64,000 nt of DNA, taken from NCBI RefSeq assembly GCF_026342355.1, contig NZ_JAPEMV010000004.1, forward strand, positions 62,001 to 126,000. The letters run 5' to 3'. This DNA comes from Streptomyces sp. NBC_00249 (lineage in GTDB: Bacteria; Actinomycetota; Actinomycetes; Streptomycetales; Streptomycetaceae). The position numbers and the translations under genes are program-made. Of the stretch, positions 8,924-18,483 are shown piece after piece (the first letter of the stretch is position 1; every line of letters begins with the position of its first letter). The notes beneath the pieces were generated by a model. The model was given only the letters and a program-made list of their open reading frames with translations, searched no databases and was not told where the DNA came from.

Positions 8924-8926
8924 TAG
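7841..8926 (+). CDS. IS630-family DDE transposase
   Basis: This 361-residue transposase has an N-terminal helix-turn-helix region (QRARIVLACARGWNNTMVAARLDTERKTVARWRTRF), a second DNA-binding part (HWSKRELAKVVGISPASVLRIWHAFGLQPW) and a DDE catalytic core. The acidic residues are visible as FAVDEKPQ, VICDNLSAHK and INQVERWFAELERR. This pattern is diagnostic of IS630/Tc1. The TAG stop lies outside the element: the last IS codon is CAC, and TAG comes from the duplicated TA plus a flanking G. Confidence 0.95.
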   Translation: MGDNRLPPVVLSEAERLTLESWAKRRSTAQGLAQRARIVLACARGWNNTMVAARLDTERKTVARWRTRFLRDRLEGLADEPRPGVPRSITDAQVEEVVVRTLEETPAGGTHWSKRELAKVVGISPASVLRIWHAFGLQPWRTETFKISPDPFLIDKVRDVVGLYLAPPANAVVFAVDEKPQIQALERTAPVLPMLPGVPERRSFDYVRHGTVDLFAALNTATGKVITKLSAQHRAVDFRDFLDEIDRQTGKGLAVHVICDNLSAHKAPVVHKWLLAHPRFQLHFTPTYSSWINQVERWFAELERRCLERGVFCSLDDLKAALENWIKVWNDEARPFKWTKTADQILDRICRYCDRISKPDH

Positions 8927-9957
8927 GAGATGGCGGTCCGCAGCCGGGCCACGTCGATGGGCTCGGTCTCGTCGTGGGCCGTCAGGTCGATGACCTGGCC
9001 GAGCGCCCGCTGCTCCGGGGTGACCGGCTTGAACTCCGGGTCCGTCTCCGTCCCGGCGGACTCCGCCTTGTGCACGGCGAGGGCCTCCGCACCGACCACG
9101 TCGGCGAGGTCCTCGTTCTGCACGGACTCGATCACGGCGCGGGCCTGCGCGGCCGTCTTCGTACCGAAGAAGTCGAAGCCGCCCTCGACCCGCGAGGCGG
9201 ACCGGCGCTGGGCCGCGTACGGGGCCACCGCGGCGGCCATCCGGCGCGCGGGGACCTGCGCCGACGCCGGGGCGGCGGCCGGGCGGGCGTGCGCGTCGGC
9301 GGCGGGAGCGGCCTGCGAAGCGGCAGCCGGGGCAGCCGTCTTCGGGACGGCCGCAGCCTCGGCCTGGGCCTGCGCCTTGCGCACGAGGGCGGCCATCGCC
9401 GCGTTGGCCCGGGCGTAGCCGACCGCCGTGGGCGCGCCGCTGCCGGTGCGCTCCTCGGAGACCGCCGGAAGCTCCTTCGGCCCGGCCGGCGCCGGCGCCG
9501 CCGCGGCCTCGATGGCCAGCAGGCGCCGCTTCTCCAGGGCGCTAGCGCGCTCGGTCTCGGCGGTCGCGTACCGGCGCAGCAGCGCGGCGTGTTCGCCGCG
9601 CAGGCCCGCGATCTCGACGCGCTTGGCACGCAGCTTCGCGTCGAGCTTGGCGCGCAGGACGCGCGCCTCCTCCAGATCGGATTCGAGCTCGGCTATCCGC
9701 TCTTCCGTCTTCCACTCGTCCTTGACGCGCTCGCGCGCGAGCTCCGCGACCCGGCGGCCGGCGGCCCGGTCCCAGGCCCGCATGAGGACGGCGCCGCCCA
9801 CGCCCGCGGCGGCCGAGAGGGCCACGAGCAGGCGCAGGGCGAGGGGTTCCGCGAGCAGCCAGGCCGCACCGGCACTGGCCACGCCGACCCCGGCGACGAC
9901 CGTCGGGGTGAGAAGTCGGTGCAGGGGTTCGGGATTGCGGTGACGTCCACGGGGCAT
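8923..9957 (-). CDS. membrane-anchored coiled-coil protein of unknown function
   Basis: This 344-residue protein starts MPRGRHRNPEPLHRLL. It has two membrane spans at about residues 16-60, then a long charged coiled coil (VAELARERVKDEWKTEERIAE onward, about residues 75-130). An Ala/Pro-rich linker and a C-terminal acidic region follow (FDFFGTKTAAQARAVIESV ... IDLTAHDETEP). It looks like a conserved streptomycete protein of unknown role; a cell-envelope scaffold is one guess. The ATG at 9957 has only a weak CAGG ribosome site, and the open frame runs further upstream without coding character. Its TAG stop is the exact site where the IS630 element inserted; the insertion recreated the stop, so the gene is intact. 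Confidence 0.75.
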   Translation of the reverse strand: MPRGRHRNPEPLHRLLTPTVVAGVGVASAGAAWLLAEPLALRLLVALSAAAGVGGAVLMRAWDRAAGRRVAELARERVKDEWKTEERIAELESDLEEARVLRAKLDAKLRAKRVEIAGLRGEHAALLRRYATAETERASALEKRRLLAIEAAAAPAPAGPKELPAVSEERTGSGAPTAVGYARANAAMAALVRKAQAQAEAAAVPKTAAPAAASQAAPAADAHARPAAAPASAQVPARRMAAAVAPYAAQRRSASRVEGGFDFFGTKTAAQARAVIESVQNEDLADVVGAEALAVHKAESAGTETDPEFKPVTPEQRALGQVIDLTAHDETEPIDVARLRTAIS

Positions 9958-10055
9958 GGCCTGAAATTTACAGGGCGTGGGGGGCCGGTGGGGTACCCGC
10001 CCGGCAATCTCTTCCCCGGCAGTTACCCCACCATTCGCCATCAATCCGGTAACTG

Positions 10056-11045
10056 CTACTTCGTCAGCAGGCCCTTGGAGTCCAGATAGGCCTTCGCGAC
10101 GTCCGCGGGCTTCGCGCGCTCCGCGTCCACCTTCCGGTTGAGCTCGACGAGGTCGGCGGTCGTGAGCACCTTGGTGAGGTCGCCGAGGACGAGCGCGACG
10201 TCCGCGGAGCCCGCGTCCTTGGCGTTGACGACCGGCAGGAGGTTGTCGGCGTTCTGGAGCTTCTTGTCGTCCTCCAGCAGGACGAGGCCGAAGCTGTCGA
10301 GGGTGGCGTCGGTGGTGGTGGTCAGCACCAGCTGGTCGACGCCGTCCTTGACGGCCTGCTTGGCCTGCGGGGTGCCGACGCCCTTCGGGTCGATCCCGGA
10401 AACCTGGATTCCGTACGTCTTCTCCAACCCGGGGGCGCAGAAGGGACGGACGGAGCATTCGTCACCGGCGGCGACCTTCACCTTCAGGCCGGACTTCCCG
10501 AGATCGGAAAGGGTCTTGAGATTGTTCTTCTGGGCGAATTCCCTGCTCACGGCGAAGGCGTTCTGGTCGACGGCCTCGCCCGCCGGCAGGGCCTTGATGC
10601 CGAGCGGGACGGCGAGCTTCTCCAGGGCCGCCACCGTGGCCGCCACGTCGCTGGAGGCGACCGGCTTGTCCTTGGGCGCGTCCTTGCCGTTGACCTTGGC
10701 GTTGAGGAACTCGGCGAGGGTGGCCGCGTACTCCGGGACCACGTCGATCTCGCCCTTCTCCAGGGACGGTTCGTACAGCTCGCGGTTGCTGACCGTGGTG
10801 ATGGAGGTGCCGTAGCCCGCGTGCGCCAGCAGCTGCGCGTACAGCTCGGCCAGGACGTTGGACTCGGTGAAGCCGGCCGCGCCGATCACCAGCTTGCCCT
10901 TGCCTCCCCCGGCGGCGGAGGCCGCGGGGGCGGAGGAGCCGCCGTCCTTGGCCTTCTCCAGGCTGTCACCGCCGCACGCGGCCAGCGACACGGTCAGGGC
11001 CAGGGCGCCCACGGACGCGCCGAGGACGCGCGCGGTCTTGCTCAT
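10056..11045 (-). CDS. ABC transporter substrate-binding lipoprotein (glycine betaine/choline type)
   Basis: This 329-residue lipoprotein has the lipobox LAAC, with Cys24 as the lipidated residue. The mature part belongs to the OpuAC/ProX-type quaternary-amine binding family: KLVIGAAGFTESNVLAELYAQLLAHAGY, then IDVVPEYAATLAEFL. It ends in the usual KVDAERAKPADVAKAYLDSKGLL. It should capture glycine betaine, choline or carnitine outside the cell for osmoprotection. It lies downstream of the two permease genes on the same strand, with the ATPase gene divergent from them. Confidence 0.9.
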   Translation of the reverse strand: MSKTARVLGASVGALALTVSLAACGGDSLEKAKDGGSSAPAASAAGGGKGKLVIGAAGFTESNVLAELYAQLLAHAGYGTSITTVSNRELYEPSLEKGEIDVVPEYAATLAEFLNAKVNGKDAPKDKPVASSDVAATVAALEKLAVPLGIKALPAGEAVDQNAFAVSREFAQKNNLKTLSDLGKSGLKVKVAAGDECSVRPFCAPGLEKTYGIQVSGIDPKGVGTPQAKQAVKDGVDQLVLTTTTDATLDSFGLVLLEDDKKLQNADNLLPVVNAKDAGSADVALVLGDLTKVLTTADLVELNRKVDAERAKPADVAKAYLDSKGLLTK

Positions 11046-11093
11046 GGAAGTACTCCGTTTCGAGGCGGGGAAAGAGGCAGGTGAAGACAGGGG

Positions 11094-11753
11094 TCAGCGC
11101 GCCGCCGGGCGGCGCAGCAGCAGCCGGTCCGCCGCCACCAGCACGCCCTCCACCAGCAGCGCCAGCAGCGCCACCAGCACGGCCCCCGCGACGACCTGCG
11201 GGGTGTTGTACGTGTTGAAGCCGGCCGTGATGATCCGGCCCAGGCCGCCCTGGCCGACCATCGCCGCGATCGTGGCGGTGGCGATCACCTGCACGGCGCC
11301 CGAGCGCAGCCCGGTCATCACCAGGCCGCGGGCGAGCGGGAGTTCCACGCGCAGGAACAGCTGCCGGCCGGACATGCCCATGCCGCGGGCGGCCTCGACC
11401 ACCGAGCGGTCGACCTCGCGCATGCCCACGTAGGCGTTGGTCAGCAGCGGCGGCAGGGCGAACAGCACGAGCGCGGCGATCGTCGGCAGGTAGCCGGCGC
11501 TGCGCAGCGGGGAGACCATGAACAGGGCCAGCACCGCGAAGACCGGGACGGCCCGTCCGGCGTTGGAGATGTTGACGGCGAGGGCGCCGCCCTTGCCGAG
11601 GTGGCCGAGCCACAGTCCGACGGGCAGGGCCACCGCGCAGGCGATGGCCAGGGCGACGCCGCTGACGTAGACGTGCTCGCCGAGGCGGTGCCAGACACCG
11701 CTCTCCCCCGACCAGTTGGCTCCGTCGGCCAGCCAGTCCCAGGCCTGTCCCAT
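11094..11753 (-). CDS. ABC transporter permease (OpuC/ProW type)
   Basis: This is a 219-residue permease with five to six membrane spans. The EAA loop reads VVEAARGMGMSGRQLFLRVELPLARGLVMTGLRSG, the signature contacting the ATPase. The motif QVIATATIAAMVGQGGLGRIITAGFNTY is typical of quaternary-amine permeases. The ATG at 11753 was chosen; a GTG directly before it at 11756 is also possible. It is paired with a second permease gene 13 bases upstream, so the channel is probably a heterodimer. Confidence 0.9.
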   Translation of the reverse strand: MGQAWDWLADGANWSGESGVWHRLGEHVYVSGVALAIACAVALPVGLWLGHLGKGGALAVNISNAGRAVPVFAVLALFMVSPLRSAGYLPTIAALVLFALPPLLTNAYVGMREVDRSVVEAARGMGMSGRQLFLRVELPLARGLVMTGLRSGAVQVIATATIAAMVGQGGLGRIITAGFNTYNTPQVVAGAVLVALLALLVEGVLVAADRLLLRRPAAR

Positions 11754-11766
11754 CACACCCACGCCC

Positions 11767-12519
11767 TCAGGCCTCCTTGACCTTGGCCGGCGCCTTGGCC
11801 TTGGCCTTGGCCCTGACCTTGGCCTGCCGGCCCCCGCCACCGGCTCCGGCGCGCGTCCACGGCGTCAGCAGCCGCTGCACACCGAGCAGCAGCAGGTCGG
11901 CGGCCAGCGCGAGCAGCACGCACAGCACGGAGGCGGTGAGCACCTGGGCCTTGAAGGAGCTGTTCACGGCGGGGGCGATCAGGTTGCCGAGGCCGCCCTT
12001 GCCGACGATGGAGCCGACGGTGGTCAGCGCCACGGTCGAGACGGTCGCGATCCGCACCCCGGCGAGCAGCGCGGGCAGCGCCAGCGGCAGTTCGACCTGC
12101 CACAGCAGCCGGGTGGGGCCGTAGCCCATCCCGCGCGCGGCCTCCCGTACGTCCTCGGGGACGGCCTCCAGGCCGGCCAGTACGTTGCGGACCAGGATGG
12201 TCAGCGAGTACAGCACCAGACCGGTCACCACCAGCGCCGCCGACAGCCCGAAGAAGGGCAGCAGCAGCGAGAACATGGCGAGCGAGGGGACCGTGTAGAG
12301 CAGGGTGGTCAGGCCGAGCACGGGGGCCGCCCAGCGGCGGCCGCGGCGGGCCAGCAGCGCGAGCGGGACGGCGACGGCCACGCCGATGAGCACCGAGACG
12401 GCGGTGATCCAGAGGTGTTCGACGGTGGCGTCGGTGAGCTCCTGGGAGCGGGAACTGACGTAGTCCCAGCAGATCCAGTCGTTCGCCACGAGGCAGTTCT
12501 GCCCCGCCATGCCCCTCAC
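11767..12519 (-). CDS. ABC transporter permease (OpuC/ProW type)
   Basis: This permease of about 250 residues has the EAA loop DVREAARGMGYGPTRLLWQVELPLALPALLAGVRI and the conserved STVALTTVGSIVGKGGLGNLIAPAVN. The C-terminus carries an unusual basic tail of Lys-Ala repeats (KVRAKAKAKAPAKVKEA). Start choice is uncertain: GTG at 12519 gives MRG-MAGQN, while ATG at 12510 gives MAGQNCLVAND. Both lie just after a run of C on the plus strand, which is G on the mRNA. It is the first gene of the permease-permease-binding-protein operon. Confidence 0.9.
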   Translation of the reverse strand: MRGMAGQNCLVANDWICWDYVSSRSQELTDATVEHLWITAVSVLIGVAVAVPLALLARRGRRWAAPVLGLTTLLYTVPSLAMFSLLLPFFGLSAALVVTGLVLYSLTILVRNVLAGLEAVPEDVREAARGMGYGPTRLLWQVELPLALPALLAGVRIATVSTVALTTVGSIVGKGGLGNLIAPAVNSSFKAQVLTASVLCVLLALAADLLLLGVQRLLTPWTRAGAGGGGRQAKVRAKAKAKAPAKVKEA

Positions 12520-12666
12520 CCCCCCCCGTCACTCACGTCACCCACCGTTCGTAGGAACGACCATAACCCGCGCTTCCGACAATGGCCGGAATCGTTCGCG
12601 AAAGCGCAACACTCCTCTGACAAATCCTTCGCCCGTTCGACCACCCGGCTGGGAGAGGATGGACCG

Positions 12667-13632
<966 letters not shown>

Positions 13633-13702
13633 CCCCCGGCGGGCCGCGGAGTCGGCCCTGGACCCGGATCGGGGCCCGGAAACCGGGCCCCGGGAACGGC
13701 GA

Positions 13703-13728
13703 AAGGGCCCGACCGGAGTCGGGCCCTT
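13703..13728 (+). terminator. transcription terminator after the ABC ATPase gene
   Basis: A perfect 11-base stem, aagggcccgac, pairs with gtcgggccctt around a 4-base loop (cgga), followed by tcgtcttt. It lies between two convergent genes and probably serves both. Confidence 0.8.
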
Positions 13729-13770
13729 CCTCGTCTTTCCCCCCGCGCTTCCGCGGCACCCGCACCGGCC

Positions 13771-14880
13771 TCAGGCCTGGATGCGGCCGCTCATCCACAC
13801 CAGCATCGGCGGGATCTCACGGCGCCAGGTGTTGAAGTTGTGGCCACCGCTGTCGAGGATGATCGAGGAGACCCGGTCCGGGCCCTTGACCAGCTTGATG
13901 AACTTCTTGGTGTCGCCGAGGTTCGGCTCGCCCTTCTCGCTGCTGGTCACGAGGAAGGAGGTCCCGGCCGGCTTCTTGCCCTGCATGCTCTGCAGGATGT
14001 CCGCGCGCTTCTTCAGCTTGTCGTCACCGTGGAACAGGTCACCGGTGGTCGCGTCGTTCGCCGCGTCGTAGTACGCGGACAGGCCGGCGGCCGCGCCGAA
14101 CACCTGCGGGTAGTGCGCGGCGATCTTCAGGGCGCAGTAGCCGCCCGTGGAGTTCCCGATGAAGCCCATGTTCTGCGGCTTCTTGCCGACCCGGAAGGTC
14201 GTCTGGATGGCCTGCGGCAGGTCCTGGGCGAAGAAGGTCTCGGTCTGCGGGCCACCGGGTATGTCCACGCACTCGGTGTCGCGCGGCGGCGCGATCGTCG
14301 GGCGCAGCATGACCAGGATCATCGGCTTCATCTTGCCCTGCTTGGCCAGGCTGAAGGCCTTCATGGGGTAGTCGAGCCCTTTGATCAGGTTCTCGGCCGT
14401 ACCCGGGTAGCCCGTCAGCACGATGGACGCGGGGAAGTTCTGGTCCTTGTGCTGGGGCTGGAAGTACTCCGGCGGGAGCCACACGTAGCCGGGGCTCGTT
14501 ATCTTCGACTTCGGGCCGGTTATGGCAACCTTCAGGATCTGACCACCGACCTGGGGCCTGGCACCACCGGGCACGTCAAGCTTCTGCTTGTCGATGACCT
14601 TGATGTCCTTGCTGCTCATCGAGTGGTCGACGACCTTGCCGATGGACGTCTCCTGACCGAAGAGGTCGGCCCAGGAGCCGTAGAAGAGGAACGACTTGTT
14701 GGCCGCCAGACCGACCGCGGAGAACAGCGCCAGCTGGGTCGCGAGCAGGAGCCCGATCCGCCCGACGACCGCGCGCCAGCCGCCGCCCGAGAGCTTCGGC
14801 CAGAACCACACCGTCGCTCCGAACAGCAGGACACCGGCGACGATGGCCAGGACCAGGACCGTATTACTGGTGAGACCCAT
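13771..14880 (-). CDS. membrane-anchored esterase (antigen 85 / esterase D type)
   Basis: This 369-residue protein has an N-terminal hydrophobic span (NTVLVLAIVAGVLLFGATVWFW), a second span near residues 40-60, and an extracellular alpha/beta-hydrolase domain of the 'putative esterase' family. The nucleophile elbow is GNSTGGYCALK, the acid region is near SSEKGEPNLGD, and the base is His in DSGGHNFNTWR. Antigen 85-type proteins move acyl groups in the envelope, but Streptomyces lacks mycolic acids, so the substrate is unknown. It is divergent from an MprF-like gene, which hints at a shared role in lipid or envelope modification. Confidence 0.85.
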   Translation of the reverse strand: MGLTSNTVLVLAIVAGVLLFGATVWFWPKLSGGGWRAVVGRIGLLLATQLALFSAVGLAANKSFLFYGSWADLFGQETSIGKVVDHSMSSKDIKVIDKQKLDVPGGARPQVGGQILKVAITGPKSKITSPGYVWLPPEYFQPQHKDQNFPASIVLTGYPGTAENLIKGLDYPMKAFSLAKQGKMKPMILVMLRPTIAPPRDTECVDIPGGPQTETFFAQDLPQAIQTTFRVGKKPQNMGFIGNSTGGYCALKIAAHYPQVFGAAAGLSAYYDAANDATTGDLFHGDDKLKKRADILQSMQGKKPAGTSFLVTSSEKGEPNLGDTKKFIKLVKGPDRVSSIILDSGGHNFNTWRREIPPMLVWMSGRIQA

Positions 14881-15031
14881 GAGTAGTCAGTCGACTTTCT
14901 GATGGCAGGACAGGATTTTTCGACGGAAGAGTGAACCCGCTCCTCCTTGATGTCGTCCTAATGGACGCACCACACCCCGGAGGCTGTCGCGGCCTTCGGC
15001 CACATGATCTCTCGCGGAGCAACGGGAAGCG

Positions 15032-16885
15032 ATGTCTAGCAGGATAGATGGCGATAAGTCCGGACAGGTTCCGAAGCGGGTCAGCCGAATCGTCCGCGGC
15101 CCACGACCGGAGTCCGTACCCGGCCTGGTAGGTACGGCCGTCATGATCGTCGGCCTTCTGGATGTCGCGGCGGGTGTCTTCCCGCGCTTCCGTCACAGCA
15201 GGATCCACGCGGTGACCGAGGTGCTGCCCGGTTCCCTGGGGCCCTTCGCCGCCGCCATGTCCATCAGCGCCGGCGTGCTGCTCCTGCTGCTCGCGCACGG
15301 CCTCAAGCGCCGCAAGCGCCGGGCCTGGCGGTCCGCGGTGATCCTGCTGCCGGCGGGGGCCGTCGCGCAGTTCGCGTACCGGCACTCGGTCATCGGCGTG
15401 GTCATCGCCGCGGTGCTCCTCGGGCTGCTGGTGCGCCACCAGAGCGAGTTCAAGGCCCTTCCGGACCCGCGCAGCCGCTGGAAGGCGCTCGCGAACTTCG
15501 TCCTGATGAGCGCCGGCTCCATCGGCCTCGGCCTGATCATCGTCAACGTCCACCCGGGCAAGGTCGTCGGCCGCCCGAGCCTGTACGAGCAGATCACGCA
15601 CGTCGTCTACGGGCTCTTCGGCTTCGAGGGCCCCGTCGACTACGTCGGCCGGGTGTCCTGGACCGTCGGCTACTCCCTCGGCGCCCTCGGCATGCTGACC
15701 GCCGTCACCACCATCTACCTGGCCTTCCGCCCCGAGCACCCGGCGGCCCAGCTCACCGCCGACGACGAGGCGAAGCTGCGCGAGCTGCTCGCCAAGCACG
15801 GCGGCCGCGACTCCCTCGGCCACTTCGCGCTCCGCCGCGACAAGGCCGTGGTCTTCTCCCCCAGCGGCAAGGCCGCCGTCACCTACCGCGTCGTCTCCGG
15901 CGTGATGCTCGCCTCCGGCGACCCCGTCGGTGACGTCGAGGCCTGGCCCGGCGCCATCGAGCGGTTCATGGAAGAGGCCAAGGCCCACTCCTGGACCCCC
16001 GCCGTCATGGGCTGCAGCGAGACCGGCGGCGAGGTCTGGACCCGCGAGACGGGCCTGGACGCCCTGGAACTCGGCGACGAGGCGATCGTCGACGTCAAAG
16101 ACTTCTCCCTCGCGGGCCGGCCGATGCGCAACGTCCGGCAGATGGTGAAGCGCATCGAGCGCAACGGCTACACCACCAAGGTCCGCCGGGTCAGCGAACT
16201 CACCGAAGCCGAACTGGAGCAGGTGCGCGGCGCCGCCGACGCCTGGCGCGGCACCGACACCGAGCGCGGCTTCTCCATGGCGCTGGGCCGCGTCGGCGAC
16301 CCGGGCGACGGCGACTGCTTCATCGCCACCGCGCACCGCGTGGAGGAGGGCGACACCAGCCCCTTCGGCGACCTGAAGGCCGTCCTGCACTTCGTTCCGT
16401 GGGGCAAGGACGGCATGTCGCTGGAGCTGATGCGCCGCGACCGCGCCGCCGACCCCGGCATGAACGAGCTGCTCATCGTCGCCTCCCTGGAGGCCGCGCC
16501 CGCGCTGAGGATCGAGAAGGTCTCCCTGAACTTCGCGATGTTCCGCTCGGCGCTCGCCCGCGGCGAGAAGATCGGCGCCGGCCCGGTCCTGCGCATGTGG
16601 CGCGGACTGCTCGTCTTCCTCTCCCGCTGGTTCCAGATCGAGTCCCTGTACAAGTTCAACGCGAAGTTCCGCCCCCGCTGGGAGCCCCGCTTCGTGGTGT
16701 TCCGGCAGACCCGCGACCTGCCCCGCATCGGCTTCGCCGCCATGCAGGCCGAGGGCTTCGTCACCCTCGCGCTGCCCCGGCTGTTCGCCAGCCGCCGCCG
16801 CCCCAAGCCGGTCCGTACCTGCGCCCACAACGAGGTCACCGCCACGGTGCCCGCCCAGACCGAACGCGAGTGCCAGGTCGCCTGA
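15032..16885 (+). CDS. MprF-like phosphatidylglycerol lysyltransferase-domain protein
   Basis: This 617-residue protein has six or so membrane spans in the first 230 residues (GTAVMIVGLLDVAAGVF, MSISAGVLLLLLAHGL, AVIAAVLLGLL-type segments). A cytoplasmic DUF2156 (MprF C-terminal) domain follows, from about residue 250 on. Telling segments are AVVFSPSGKAAVTYRVVSGVMLASGDPVGD, DFSLAGRPMRNVRQMVKRIERNGY and MSLELMRRDRAADPGMNELLIV. MprF enzymes add lysine or alanine from tRNA to phosphatidylglycerol, lowering surface negative charge and sensitivity to cationic peptides. No lysyl-tRNA synthetase domain is fused here, unlike LysX. Confidence 0.88.
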   Translation: MSSRIDGDKSGQVPKRVSRIVRGPRPESVPGLVGTAVMIVGLLDVAAGVFPRFRHSRIHAVTEVLPGSLGPFAAAMSISAGVLLLLLAHGLKRRKRRAWRSAVILLPAGAVAQFAYRHSVIGVVIAAVLLGLLVRHQSEFKALPDPRSRWKALANFVLMSAGSIGLGLIIVNVHPGKVVGRPSLYEQITHVVYGLFGFEGPVDYVGRVSWTVGYSLGALGMLTAVTTIYLAFRPEHPAAQLTADDEAKLRELLAKHGGRDSLGHFALRRDKAVVFSPSGKAAVTYRVVSGVMLASGDPVGDVEAWPGAIERFMEEAKAHSWTPAVMGCSETGGEVWTRETGLDALELGDEAIVDVKDFSLAGRPMRNVRQMVKRIERNGYTTKVRRVSELTEAELEQVRGAADAWRGTDTERGFSMALGRVGDPGDGDCFIATAHRVEEGDTSPFGDLKAVLHFVPWGKDGMSLELMRRDRAADPGMNELLIVASLEAAPALRIEKVSLNFAMFRSALARGEKIGAGPVLRMWRGLLVFLSRWFQIESLYKFNAKFRPRWEPRFVVFRQTRDLPRIGFAAMQAEGFVTLALPRLFASRRRPKPVRTCAHNEVTATVPAQTERECQVA

Positions 16886-16910
16886 CCCCGCCCGCAGCTC
16901 CGCCGCAGGC

Positions 16911-16945
16911 GCCGCCCCCGCCCCGGATCCCGGGCCGGGGGCGGC
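16911..16945 (+). terminator. GC-rich hairpin after the MprF-like gene
   Basis: The stem gccgcccccg (16911-16920) pairs with cgggggcggc (16936-16945), with further CCGG pairing inside the loop. No T-run follows. It is a probable terminator of streptomycete type. Confidence 0.6.
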
Positions 16946-17007
16946 GTCGTAGGCCCCCCTGCGGCCGCGAACCGCCCGGCCGGGCCCGGACCTCTACCCT
17001 TGGACCC

Positions 17008-17880
17008 ATGAACAACAACGGCGCGGCCCCCTCCAGAGGCCAGGTGACGGGTCTGCCCGACTGGGACCGCTGCGGGGTCATGGGCGTCGTCAACGTCACC
17101 CCGGACTCCTTCTCCGACGGCGGCCGCTGGTTCGACACCACCGCCGCCGTCAAACGCGGCCTCGACCTCGTCGTCCAGGGCGCCGACCTCGTCGACGTCG
17201 GCGGCGAGTCCACCCGCCCCGGCGCCTCCCGTGTCGACGAGGAGGAGGAGCTGCGCCGCGTCGTGCCCGTCGTGCGCGGCCTGGCCTCCGAAGGCGTCGT
17301 CGTCTCCGTCGACACCATGCGCGCCTCCGTCGCCGCGCAGGCGGTCGCCGCCGGCGCGGCCCTGGTCAACGACGTCAGCGGCGGCCTCGCCGACCCCGGC
17401 ATGATCCCGGCCGTCGCCGCCGCCGAGGTGCCCTTCGTCGTCATGCACTGGCGCGGGTTCAGCGACGGCATGAACAGCCTCGCCGTCTACGAGGACGTCC
17501 TCGGCGAGGTCACCCGCGAACTGCGCGCCCGCATCGACGCCGTCGTCTCCGGCGGCATCGCCCCCGAGCGGATCGTCGTCGACCCGGGCCTGGGCTTCGC
17601 GAAGAACGCAGAACACGACCTGGCCCTCGTCGCGCACCTGCGCGACCTGCGCGCCCTCGGCTTCCCGCTGCTGGTCGCCGCCTCGCGGAAGCGTTTCCTC
17701 GGCCGGGTCCTCGCCGGCACCGCCGACACCGCACCGCCGCCGGCCCGCGAACGGGACGCCGCCACCGCCGCCGTCTCGGCCATCGCCGCCCACCAGGGCG
17801 CCTGGGCCGTACGGGTGCACGAAGTACGCGCGACCGCCGACGCGGTTCGGGTGGCCCGCGCCGTGGAAGGGGCACTGTGA
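17008..17880 (+). CDS. folP: dihydropteroate synthase
   Basis: This 290-residue enzyme condenses 6-hydroxymethyl-dihydropterin pyrophosphate with p-aminobenzoate in folate synthesis. The family motifs are GVVNVTPDSFSDGG, DVGGESTRPGA, NDVSGG, VMHWRG and VDPGLGFAKN, followed by the ASRKRFLG pocket. ATG at 17008 is the first in-frame start close to the expected N-terminus; the frame is open much further upstream, but only as a shadow of the MprF-like gene. It begins the folate run folP - NTF2-like - folB - folK. Confidence 0.96.
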   Translation: MNNNGAAPSRGQVTGLPDWDRCGVMGVVNVTPDSFSDGGRWFDTTAAVKRGLDLVVQGADLVDVGGESTRPGASRVDEEEELRRVVPVVRGLASEGVVVSVDTMRASVAAQAVAAGAALVNDVSGGLADPGMIPAVAAAEVPFVVMHWRGFSDGMNSLAVYEDVLGEVTRELRARIDAVVSGGIAPERIVVDPGLGFAKNAEHDLALVAHLRDLRALGFPLLVAASRKRFLGRVLAGTADTAPPPARERDAATAAVSAIAAHQGAWAVRVHEVRATADAVRVARAVEGAL

Positions 17881-17908
17881 CCCACCGTTCGAACAGGGAA
17901 GGGGCACG

Positions 17909-18352
17909 GTGAGCCGTACCGACATCGAAGCCGTCGAAGAGGTCAACGCGGCCTTCTACGAGGCCATGGAGCAGGGGGACTTCGACGCACTGTCGGCGCT
18001 CTGGCTCGAGGACGAGATCTCCTGCGTGCACCCGGGCTGGCCGGTGCTCTCCGGGCGGGGCGAGGTGCTGCGCTCGTACGCGCTGATCATGTCCCACACC
18101 GAGTACATCCAGTTCTTCCTCACCGACACCAAGGTGGCCCTCATAGGCGACACCGCCCTGGTCACGTGCACCGAGAACATCCTCAGCGGAGGGCCCGCCG
18201 AGGACGGCGGCGAGCTCGGCCCGCTGGTGGGCCAGCTGGTCGTCGCCACGAATGTGTTCCGACGCACACCGGAGGGCTGGCGGCTCTGGTCCCACCACGG
18301 TTCTCCGGTCCTGACGGACTCCGAAGACGAGGAGGAACCGGACACCGACTGA
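17909..18352 (+). CDS. NTF2/SnoaL-like protein in the folate operon
   Basis: This 147-residue protein has the cone-shaped NTF2-like fold pattern: AVEEVNAAFYEAMEQGDFDALSALWLEDEISCVHPGWPVLSGRGEV ... RRTPEGWRLWSHHGSPV. It starts with GTG at 17909 behind a GAAGGGG site. Small polar-pocket proteins of this family are common between folP and folB in actinomycetes. A role in pterin handling is plausible from position only. The tail is acidic (DSEDEEEPDTD). Confidence 0.8.
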   Translation: MSRTDIEAVEEVNAAFYEAMEQGDFDALSALWLEDEISCVHPGWPVLSGRGEVLRSYALIMSHTEYIQFFLTDTKVALIGDTALVTCTENILSGGPAEDGGELGPLVGQLVVATNVFRRTPEGWRLWSHHGSPVLTDSEDEEEPDTD

Positions 18353-18483
18353 CCCCAAGGGCGGGGCCGAAGGTTTGGCGCAGGTAAATTCGAAGGTGGA
18401 CGACGCCGACCGCACTCGGCGTAGGCCCATGGCCCCGGGGAGCCCCGGGACCGGAAGTACCTACGAAAGCAGGAGTGATTCGC

